Shown here: positions 55,258-64,000 of the stretch, in pieces
Position numbering within the stretch: position 1 is the first letter of the stretch
Layout: each line of letters begins with the position of its first letter
NCBI GenBank assembly: GCA_017506865.1
Contig: JAFCMP010000201.1
Span: 1,076,001 to 1,140,000, forward strand
Direction of reading: 5' to 3'
Origin: Tribonema minus
Lineage: Eukaryota; Sar; Xanthophyceae; Tribonematales; Tribonemataceae
Length of the DNA stretch: 64,000 bases
Notes under the pieces: model-generated
Seen by the model: the letters and a program-made list of their open reading frames with translations, nothing else
What the model was told of the DNA's origin: nothing
The model's database searches: none
Program-made: the position numbers and the translations under genes

Positions 55258-56058
55258 TCATAGAGGCATGTATGCTGTGCATTGACATGCTGTAAAGCAC
55301 CCATTTTCTGTTGCAATGACATCTGCTGTACCATCTATTTTGAGTGCCCTTCGTCCTGCCAATGCGAAAGAGTCAGTAGTGCGTGCTTTAACCATAGAAC
55401 CCATGTGCACATCCCCCACAAAATGTGTACATTCTGCTTTAATGTTTGTAGCGGATGAGTGAATGCAAACCGTCATGGGAGCAACGACGTACGTGGTGCA
55501 GAAAGAGTTGTGAAAAGGAATGCGACTGGAAAACGAACACACAATTGTTGTTGACATCATCAAGATGTATGCACATACCGACATGAATATGCCACTGTGT
55601 GAGCCTCATTGAGCTGCAACGGTCCTGTGTCAAGTTTGTATTGCCATGCGATTTCGTCCTCCTCGGGTCTCAAAATCGCACCTTGCCATGAAGGCCACGA
55701 AAAGCGGCCGCGTGGTGACATTTATGTTGTGCCTTGCCAGTGGGCAATTGCCTACACATGAAGTGTAGATCAACCAAAGTCACACAATGCATATGATGGT
55801 GTAGAGCCATACGTTGGCTTACCAGGGGCGCAGAGAGGGCAGAAGTAGCAGCAGTCAGTGCACAGACCAACAGGACGAGAGATGCTTGGACCGCGAGCTC
55901 ACAGGGAGATGTTTCTCTCTGCAAGCCAGGTGATCCTATTCCAGCTCAGATCTCCCTAGCATGAGCCCAAATCTTCAGGTCAACGTCATGTTTACTTTTT
56001 ATTGATTCTCGCTCAGGGCGCCATGTGTACGTCGGGACCTAACCTGCACCCTGGCCAT
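55258..56058 (-). CDS. Small predicted secretory protein, function unknown
   Basis: Four exons with matching phases: 56058-56044, 55918-55823, 55613-55579, 55525-55258, giving 137 residues. The joined start reads MARVQRETSPCELAVQ, followed by ASLVLLVCALTAATSALSA, a good signal peptide ending in an Ala-x-Ala type site. The rest is rich in Thr, Cys and Val (six Cys), with SFCTTYVVAPMTVCIHSS and RRALKIDGTADVIATENGC. I do not recognise the family. The 15-base first exon is an inference: it supplies an ATG in the right phase, with a GTTAGG donor. The stop lies only 171 bp before the start of the CRAL-TRIO gene on the same strand. Confidence 0.5.
55988..56018 (-). repeat. Dispersed short repeat, copy 2
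   Basis: Same core as 53676-53711 (GCGCCCTGAGCGAGAATC, AATAAAAAGTA). It lies in the first intron of the small minus-strand gene, so it is not simply a 3' end signal. Confidence 0.6.
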
Positions 56059-56212
56059 CACAATTTCAAAGTTCCTCTGATGTGATCACTAGATTTTCGT
56101 ATACCGCTTTAAAACACTCTAAGCCGCTGCGCCTTGTTGCATTGCGGGGGCCAAATGCATTATACCTGCATCAAAGATTAGTGCTGCTGCTGCCGCAGGC
56201 GCTGGAGCAGCT

Positions 56213-56380
56213 ATGCCGCCTGCTCGCTGGCTACTGCTGGTGCTGCTGCCGCGCCGGGCAGTCGCGGCACCTGCCGCATCTACCGCTGCCGTCACCGTTA
56301 TCGCAACCGTGGTCCATCATCGTAACGGCCGTGGCACCGCCTGCCGTAACAATGGGTGCTGCGGTGATACCGGCACACAG
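56213..56380 (+). other. Possible exon with signal-peptide-like start
   Basis: An ATG opens MPPARWLLLVLLPRRAVAAP and continues 56 codons to a GTAGGA donor. The start looks like a signal peptide, but the rest (Cys/Asn-rich) has no recognisable family and no partner exon was found. The minus strand is also open here. It may be chance GC-rich sequence. Confidence 0.2.
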
Positions 56381-56873
56381 GTAGGACGGCAGCAGGCTGA
56401 GCGCGGGCGGCAGCCGTGGCGGACACAACACGTACAGCAGGGGTGCAATCTCACGCCAGCCCTCTGAGAGTCTGCGTGGGGGGAGCGCTTGGGGGTTCTA
56501 GCGTGTTGCCACTCAGTGTGGCATTACTGCAACCATTTTAAAAACTTGCTGCTCCAGCTGGCTACCGAGGCGAGTAAGTACGTATGGACTTGTATTTGTA
56601 AAGGCCCAAGGGAGGCCGGGTTGCCTATGCAATCGAAAAGCTTGCGTCAACGCAGCAGCCTAGTCTGCGCTAAGAGCTTGGATATATGCGTACTTGGTAG
56701 ACCGAGTAATCAGTAATTTATTCTGACGTTGCTGTGTTGGGGGTCGATCCCACGCTGTGCTGAGCTGCTGCTGAGCTCAGCAGTACAGCCGCAGCTTCTG
56801 CTGTGGGAGTAACAGCAGCGCAGCAGCAGCAGCAGAAACCCTTTACTTGTCCGCTGCATTGCTGGCCAGCAGT

Positions 56874-58800
56874 ATGTGGTCGATGGCACGAGTGCCCCGT
56901 GTGCGAGCTTTCACCTTGAGCAGTTTCAGGCCGCAGCAGCGGCGTGTGGGCCAACTTGAAAGTTCTGAAGGTGAGTGTTCGAAGCTTCCGCGGCATTAAA
57001 ACTGAAACGTTTGCCATGAGCATCATTGATCTGCCTTTTGGCACGCTACCATGGTGGTGACCGCGGAGAAGTGTTGATACTAGTAGTGCCGCTTCTGCTG
57101 GCTGTGCAAGGTCTTGGTCGAGTTCTGCAGAGCTCCATGCTTTGATGCTGACCGAAATTCGTGGCAGCAGCAGCAGAAGTGAGGCCTGCCACTATAGAGC
57201 AGAGCGACCTCATAGTTCCTACGAGGCTTGAGCAGCAGGAGTCGAAAGCTCGCTCCCCCACCATAAACGCATTGAGCATGTCGCACTGCATCACTGTACC
57301 TGTGGTTGGCAGTGCAGCGTGTATGGGCATTGACTGTTGTTGTCATCGAATTTGGCTGTTGGTTGGTGTTTGCAGCAGCATTCAAGCCCGCAGCTGACAA
57401 GCCTGCGGCAGCACAACAGCCCAAAAGGGCCTTCATTTTTCTGCCAGCAAGCGAGCGGGCAATCCCATTCGTACTCAAAGGAGATAGAGACTTCCAGCGC
57501 CTGCTGGACAGACTGCGCGCAGCTGCATTGATGCGCGCATCAGACAACTTGGAGTGGGAGCGTGACCCTGCAGTCACTGAATGGGCAGATCTGCACGATG
57601 GAGCGACATACTCTGTCATCACATTCTCGCGCATAGGGAGTACCCTCAAGAACCATGACGGCTGCTTCAAAGCGCGGGATACGGGTTTTGCGCACAAGGT
57701 GCTACTATTGTAGTGGGCATGCTATGTTTGCATTGTGCGAAATACTGTGTAGCACTTGTGCGAGTGTATGTGTAGCAGCACATGTCTTCTTCTTGTGCAC
57801 TCGCTGAACACCGAACACAACAACTAGCATGCAGTCACACTGAAGCTGAGCTCGACGAAGCAGGCATGCACATGTCCGTGCTTGTGATGTGCTGTGCCTC
57901 AACATACTCTTCATGCGCACCGTACTGATGGTTGCTGCTTCGTCGTTCATTATGAACCTTCAGGCCAATGACGCGCTGGCCACGCTTCTTGCACCCAGCT
58001 TCTCTGGGCTGCGCATCGTGGGCAAAGCCATCAAGATCATGGAGGGCAAACAACCTGTGGGCGAATTCGATGGCGTGCTGCACGATAGCGTCAGCGGCAC
58101 TGCTGTCATTGCTGAGGCCCAACACCGTGTGAAGGTGGGTGCCGCTCATGTCGTCGGCGATCTTGTTGCTGCAAAGGTCCGCCAATTGTCATCTCAGGGC
58201 ACCTGCCGTACTCCTCGACCTGCCTGTTGTCCCTTCCAAGGCATGTGATGTATGCGTAAGCAAGCGTGATCAACAGTCTATGCTAGCTGCTTTGGCGGTT
58301 TTCCACCTTCTTGGGGGATAGCTTGTGTTAAGCTGCTGATGCTGTACGACGGTTAACTTTGGAGCATGCTGCCAATAAATGTGGCACCATTGGTTCTGCC
58401 TGCCTGGGTCACCACTTCACGGCTGGCATGCGCACCACCTGCGTTGTGTTTGGACTGCGGCTTTCGGCATTGGATTGGTAGCAAAATGGAGCTGCATACT
58501 GCCCTGATGTTTGCCAGACTGGAGAGCTGATGCAGTGTGAGGGCTCAGCATCTGCTATCGTCCCATCGCTTACTAACATTTCATCTCATGCTGCTGCAGG
58601 CAGAGCACCTGCTGCAAGTGCTCCGCAAGCGTGAGTGTTACACAAAGTACTGCCGCTCGCTCAATCTGCCGAGGGCCAGCGAAGTTTTGCTGGTGCTGGC
58701 CGGAAAAACTTTCCCGCGCAACCTTCGGGAAGATGCTATCAAGCTGGGCATTATGGTGCTAGTATCAGATGGCCCGGGCAACTGGCAGCTCGCTGGCTAG
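56874..58800 (+). CDS. PD-(D/E)XK nuclease-like protein, probably organelle-targeted
   Basis: Four exons: 56874-56970, 57376-57698, 57964-58134, 58600-58800. All junctions are GT-AG and in phase; the product is 263 residues. The start MWSMARVPRVRAFTLSSFRP is Arg-rich with no acidic residue for 28 positions, like a mitochondrial presequence. The middle has ADLHDGATYSVITF. Then VGEFDGVLHD (Asp176) and GTAVIAEAQHRV (Glu191, Gln193) fit the beta-hairpin of PD-(D/E)XK folds, with Gln in place of the usual Lys. The end has VLLVLAGKTFPRNLREDAIK and LGIMVLVSD, typical of the strand-helix-strand finish. The family call rests on this pattern only, and the Gln suggests reduced or lost cleavage. Confidence 0.6.
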
Positions 58801-61800
58801 GACAAGTGTCTGAAGGCTGCAGAGGGTGCGCTCAGCATTGCTGAGGGTAGCAGGTGAGACTAGTGCTGCAGCCTTGTATGAAGAGACTGGGTACCATCAT
58901 GTACTTCTGCGCTTGTGCAGCCCGGTGCATGCCGTACAGAAAAGTCGTAATACCCACCCCACTGAACAGGCATGACTTGGGCCCTTCAAGCTATGATTTG
59001 TGATTCTGACCCAGTGTCACGCTTGACCCCCAACGAGTCTACATGTGCTTCATGGACTTCAGCTCTCCCCGCTTGATGCAAAAATGAGGGCCATCGCCGT
59101 GACACTAATAGTGTTAAACAGTTATCGTCACACACGCACGAACACGTCACATGCTGATGTGCCCTGTCATGCGCTGGGGGAGCTGGAGAGTCGCTTCGAA
59201 CATCACGTTGAATGATAGCATTTTCAATTCTCCATGCGTCCTTCAGCGTAGCGTGGGCGATTCGGTGACTTCAATCGCCATATGCCATCCTTCAGAGCAT
59301 ATGTCATACCTGCTCACCATCTGACCATCAGCAAGGGCATGCAAACTCTGACAGCAGACATGTCCAATGATATTCAAGCTGCCTTGTGTGTGTCGCGGCA
59401 TATGAGCAATGCACTTTTGATGTTGCCACGAATGATGGCGCACAGCTGTCCTGCCATGTATGCAATGCTGCCTTGCTCGGTATGTTCACCACGTATGGCC
59501 TCGGTCATGGTGCTTGTGGCATGCTGGCGATTTACCATCAGCGTATCGGAGCGTAGCACAGTACTACTAGTGGCCTCACAATCAGTTTCTGCTAAATACC
59601 TTGGCGCTTCGGATAATTTGCCGTTTGTTTTGGGCGAATCCCCAAAATAACATGATTGTCAGAAAGTATTGAAAAAGCTGTCTGCGCTCGTTAATAGATT
59701 GTTGGGCAGGTTACTGCCATTATGACAACTTGCCGCTTGAACAAATTGGCTTTTTTCAGTGACCACCGGCCCCGCAAGTTATCGCGAGGCTACTGTATTA
59801 CCAACTGCTATGGAGCATCTGAATACACTGCAATGCGCAATCTTCCTGCCAGCAGGACGCTGGCGCCCAAATGTACTTTGTAGTCAGATGCAGCGTAAAC
59901 CGCTGAGCCAGCGAGCAGCCATTCCGATTTGGTAGTCAACATGCAGTGTCGTCCTTGATGCGACCAGTTCATGACATGCACACTTTTCACTGCAGAATCT
60001 GACTTGACCGCAGCATGCACCCCATACATGGCTGCTGATGTGCTGTTGTCACTGGTTCACGGCGGTCCAATGGACTCCCAAGCGCCCGGCAAGGGCAGGT
60101 GCATGGCCCTGCGCTGCGCTAGCGGGCACCAAATGATGGCCCACTGAAGGTGAACAAGCAGCGAAATGCTAACGGGAAGCAACTCGCCCTAGATTGACCT
60201 TCCATAGTATGAATTGTGAGATGCTTTATACATCATTGCCATTTGGCATTAGTGTCACCTTTATATGGTGGCCGACCTTCTTTGGGCTCGCTTGCCTTCA
60301 AATATCTCGTGCCATGCCCAGGCTGCCGGCACCTCTGGTGCAGACCAGCAAGGACAGTTGGGATGAAACGCACACAAACCGTGAACGTTCTATGACATGG
60401 AAGGCCCTGGGATGGGCCCTAGCGACTGGAGGGTGTGGACAGCAAGCTGCTCAATGGTGACTGCCATGTTCGCCACAATCTTTGAGGTCAGTTCCATTGT
60501 GCTTTACAGTTAGGGTGTACTGCACCCAATATGGTGACCGCTGTAGGCAGAAAGAGTTGGAGGCCCTCTAACGCGACATCACAGGTGCTCAGAGTTTCGG
60601 GCCCTTCCTGCTGCAAGGCTTGCTGTGATGTGTTCAATACTCGCCTGCCGGTGCGTTTGCAAGTTGTAACGAAGCAAGCGGCTGCAATTACTCTGCACTG
60701 CTTCTGCATTGGATCAGACACTCACATACTCAGCGAGGCGGAATGAACGTAGTTCAACCATTGTGACGCAATCTCCTGACCTATTTTCTGTGCGAACAAC
60801 AGCAGAACTCTGATAGCTGTATACAAACAGATGCGCTTGGGCAGCAACAGTAGACTAAAGTGCGGGCATTCCGATAGACAACTCTGTTTTTTTCTTTCAG
60901 ATGTCATTGACCTGCCTGCATGTGCACCAGTCAAAACTGTGACATCAGGTGTGTCCTACATGTGTGCTCGCTAGGACATCCAGATGCCAATGCCACAACA
61001 GAGTGTCAAGCATTCATTTTGACAGACAAGTTGGTTGCCTTGCTGGAGCAGTCAGCACAAGCTTTTCTAGCTTCTCAAGGTCTATAACGTCTTGTATCAT
61101 GAGAACGATGATTCACTAGCGCAACACATGGGAGATCTTTTTCTTGCTGCGCAAGAAGGTGACCCTTGTGTGTTGTGTTCGTTTGCCTGTCTTGCATTCG
61201 TTACAGGATTTATGTGTCAATGCCATTGACAATGGCGAGCAGGGCGGCTGCCTGCCATTGCACCAGCAAATACTGCCCCAGTGAGCAAAAGCAGCGACGG
61301 CAGCTGCACTGCAGCGGCTGCGTGCCATTGCAGCAGCTGCATCACTGCAAGAGCTGCAGTTGAGGGCAGAATCATGGGTCAGGGAGAGAGAAGGCTGGAG
61401 TTTAAACTTGACAATGTGTTGAAGTCGCCAGACATGGGGCAAGGCGCGCGCAGCATGGGCAGACAATGAACTGTCATGTGGTCAGGTACATGCACTGCGT
61501 GGCACTTGTGCAGATTACGACCGGACAGCTTGGCGATCAACCTGCTGGCTCCCAATATGTTCGAGATGCGCTCACTGTCATGTCAAGGAGGCCAGACCAT
61601 CTCGCCTAGGGTTTCACTGGTTCGGTAGACGAGACTTCGGCACACATGAAAGGCTGCCCTTCTTTGTCTATCATAGTATGCATCAATACTCATGTACCAC
61701 ATGCCAACTGCCTTACTCGTTTGCTATCTGCTGTTGTTGCCTTCTTGCATGTGCATAAGTTTGCAAGCTACTGATGGGTAGTAGAATCAAGGGGTTGTGG

Positions 61801-63102
61801 GCCTACACATAATTACAATAGTATGATTTGAGCATACTTGTTGCAGCGAACTTGAAGCTGTGGGTGTTCAGCTGTCGCCTGCCTGCTGCAGCAGCAGCAG
61901 CACGCTGCAGCTATCCCAGGGCCCTGGTGCACAATGTCATGCAAGTTACAGCACATGCAGGTGACTGCAAGTCACTGCATGCAACTCACTGCGCATGGAA
62001 GTCATGCTATATATATAGGAAGAGACTCAGTTCGACCAGTGCATACACAGACCCGATCCGGGTGAACGCAACAACAATTGGCCTCCCTTGCAACCCCCGG
62101 AAGGCTTAAGCCCGAGAGCTGTGAAGCGGTGGACAGCTAGGTAAAGCAACACGCAAATGAGGACACCACGACACAAATATTGCGAACAGTGCCAGCAGTA
62201 GCCAAACAGGGGAGTGTGTGTGGTGGCTCTGAACAGCTCAAAACTAGCTCATAGGGCTAGGGGTTGACAATACCCTTGGCCCCAAGTCGTGCTATCATAA
62301 AGCACCCTCTGGAACTCCCTGGTGGCATGCACCTCCCTGACCAAGCGCACCCAAAACAGGAATAACCCCCCTACCAAGACAACTCCGCCCCTGGAGTTGC
62401 TCAAGGCCTTTGCATGGGAAGCAAGAAACAGACCAGATAGGACGGGTTGTGCAGGCCAGATGTTTAGCCCCGCTGTGCCAACAGCCCTTGCCACCTGCGC
62501 CTTCAGCCCACGCAATTTAACTTAGAAACTAATTAGCAACCCCCGACCGCCTTGCGTTAGAAGCCAGGCTGCAAACCACCGTGCACAGTTGTGACTGTTC
62601 CATGAACAGGAAACCTCAGGTTTGTAAGTGTGCTTGCTCCGCCGCGGCATACTTTATATGCAATCATCAACACGTATACAACAACCAACACATATAATTG
62701 TGATGCAAGGTTTCTGCAGCCGACGGCCGAACCATGAGGTAGTACTTCGAGTGCCATTCGTGCAGGAGTCGTACGGACGGCCATGCAAGCACAAAAAGCT
62801 TTTGGTCAAGGAGTTGGCAATGCGCTCAGCACTGTGCTCAGGCGGGGGAGGCATGTGTGTTGCGCAAGGCCGGGCTTGCTGAGAGTCAGATCCTCGTTGA
62901 GCTGAGAGTGTCATGGCGCGGGAGCTGGCGGAGCGCATAATGACGTACACGCGCGAAGCGGAAATGCTGGGCTGTGTTGCAGCGCCGGTTGCTAAGCTCC
63001 TACATAGGGCGAGGTGCAAGCTGAGCAAATGTAGTTACCTACTTCAAGAGTTACTTGAAGAGAACTCCACGTTTATTCTTCAACGCGGAAACACACGTGC
63101 TG
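58801..63102. other. Region without a confident gene
   Basis: No frame shows known motifs. Minus-strand open stretches at 59374-59650 (RYLAETDCEATSSTVL..., then RGNIKSALLICRDT) and 60488-60721 (QQALQQEGPETLSTCDVALE) look somewhat protein-like. An Ala/Leu/Gln-rich stretch is open on the plus strand at about 61280-61410. None could be joined into a gene model. An open frame at 62913-63110 (MARELAERIMTYTREAEM...) lies just before the ATPase start and may be a leader or an upstream frame. Confidence 0.5.
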
Positions 63103-64000
63103 ATGAAAACAGTGCTACTGGCCCTGCTGGCGTCTGGTCATGTCCTTGTCGCCGGTTTTCAGGTGTGGACGGCCGCGACGGTGAATCATGCTCGCCCGTC
63201 CAGCAGGTACAGCGACATATTGATCTTCCTTCGTGCTCGTGCTTGCTCGTGCTGCGCTCAATCTGCACGGTGCCCGAGCCTTCTACGGAATCGACCCCTT
63301 GATACGACGTGCCCTGCAATCTGTAATCTGCTTCGAATGTGCAGGACCTCAGCGTGCTCCACTGACAGCGGCGCAGGACCAAGCCCAAGCTATCCCTGGT
63401 CGAAAGTGCCATGCTACAACCGCGAGGAGGAGATGCGCAACATACACGAAAGCCTCACGCGCTCCCCCAGCCTCATTCAAATGTGGTTGGGACCCTCAAA
63501 CTGCGGAAAGACAAATATGATCGTTGACTACCTCGAAAAACATAACGCCGACGGCACCATTTGCTACATCGACTGCCGGGGCGTGACGCTGGGCATGTTC
63601 ACAACAAAGCTGGCCACTCGCGGCCTGTCTTCTCTTGTGCACGGGTGGTTGGAGGGGGATCTCGGTTCTGTGGAGACCCTCAAGGCCATCTTGCAGGACA
63701 AAATGACGAATTTCATCCAAAGCCTGCGCGCGCGCCTAACTTCAGCTGTCACCGGCACTTCCACACTGCCAGCGCCGACCCCGCTTGCCCGTAACTACGG
63801 GCTCACAATCAGCGCAGTAGACGTGATTACCAAGCTGCAGGGTGTGCGTGCCGGACACCTGCAGCCAGCCGCTGTCGGCGCCGTCATTGACGCGTACCTG
63901 GGGCTGTTGGCAATGTGGGAGAACATCCGTGAGACGGCGCAGTTGCGGGGAGAGTTTCAGTTGCCCGTTCTGATCATCGACCACGCCGACATACTGCTGG
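63103..64000 (+). CDS. P-loop ATPase with plastid-type leader (3' truncated)
   Basis: Exon 1 is 63103-63206; exon 2 starts at 63345 after GTGCAG and runs off the window. Phase is consistent (AG + G). The leader MKTVLLALLASGHVLVAGFQ has a signal-peptide core followed by AGF (Phe19) and an Arg/Ser-containing stretch, matching the bipartite plastid address of the PEBA-like protein. FNREEE-like YNREEEMRNIHESL precedes the Walker A motif GPSNCGKT (84-91) and CYIDCRG. A Walker B, LPVLIIDHADILL, lies at the window edge. The pattern fits the archaeal-ATPase/STAND group, whose members often regulate or remodel other molecules. About 253 residues are visible; the partner and substrate are unknown. Confidence 0.82.
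   Translation, partial: MKTVLLALLASGHVLVAGFQVWTAATVNHARPSSRYSDILIFLRARACSCCAQSARCPSLLRNRPLDTTCPAICNLLRMCRTSACSTDSGAGPSPSYPWSKVPCYNREEEMRNIHESLTRSPSLIQMWLGPSNCGKTNMIVDYLEKHNADGTICYIDCRGVTLGMFTTKLATRGLSSLVHGWLEGDLGSVETLKAILQDKMTNFIQSLRARLTSAVTGTSTLPAPTPLARNYGLTISAVDVITKLQGVRAGHLQPAAVGAVIDAYLGLLAMWENIRETAQLRGEFQLPVLIIDHADILL

Noticed and set aside
62913..63302. 129-codon plus-strand frame as the start of the ATPase
   Set aside because: It reads through the ATPase leader in another frame and through its intron; the ATG at 63103 gives a signal peptide and correct splicing.

Overview
This window is nuclear DNA from a photosynthetic eukaryote. The genes carry many GT-AG spliceosomal introns. At least two proteins start with a signal peptide followed by a Phe-led, Arg/Ser-rich stretch, the usual bipartite address for secondary red-derived plastids. 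One of these is a ferredoxin-dependent bilin reductase most like PebA (first step of phycoerythrobilin synthesis). Together these favour a cryptophyte or similar phycobilin-making secondary alga. TTAGGG-type telomeric repeats are scattered through the introns. The organism call is inference.

Layout. (1) 1-43140, minus strand: one giant gene for a USP9X-type deubiquitinase. I placed 52 exons, about 2950 residues. Codon phase carries across every exon junction except two, where a donor site is uncertain. The gene runs off the left edge. It has a disordered N-terminus, long alpha-solenoid blocks, a ubiquitin-like segment, a UCH catalytic domain with Cys and His boxes intact, and a C-terminal solenoid. 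One intron holds a non-autonomous hAT transposon with a perfect 8-bp target duplication. (2) 43141-45486: no confident gene, but two imperfect palindromes. (3) 45487-50034, minus: six-exon gene whose protein contains the same domain twice. (4) 50306-51642, plus: PEBA-like bilin reductase, divergent from gene 3 across about 270 bp. (5) 54034-55086, minus: CRAL-TRIO (Sec14-like) protein with an N-terminal signal peptide. (6) 55258-56058, minus: small predicted secretory protein, four exons. (7) 56874-58800, plus: four-exon gene resembling PD-(D/E)XK nucleases, with a presequence-like N-terminus. (8) 58801-63102: no confident gene. (9) 63103 to the right edge, plus: P-loop ATPase with a plastid-type leader, truncated.

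The most unusual property is in the deubiquitinase gene. In more than a dozen introns the neighbouring exon edge, with its own splice site, is present again as one to about eight degenerate tandem copies. Some copies still preserve the protein sequence. Introns also contain head-to-head telomeric tracts; one 58-bp tract sits between 35-bp direct repeats, as expected if telomeric DNA was inserted at a staggered break.
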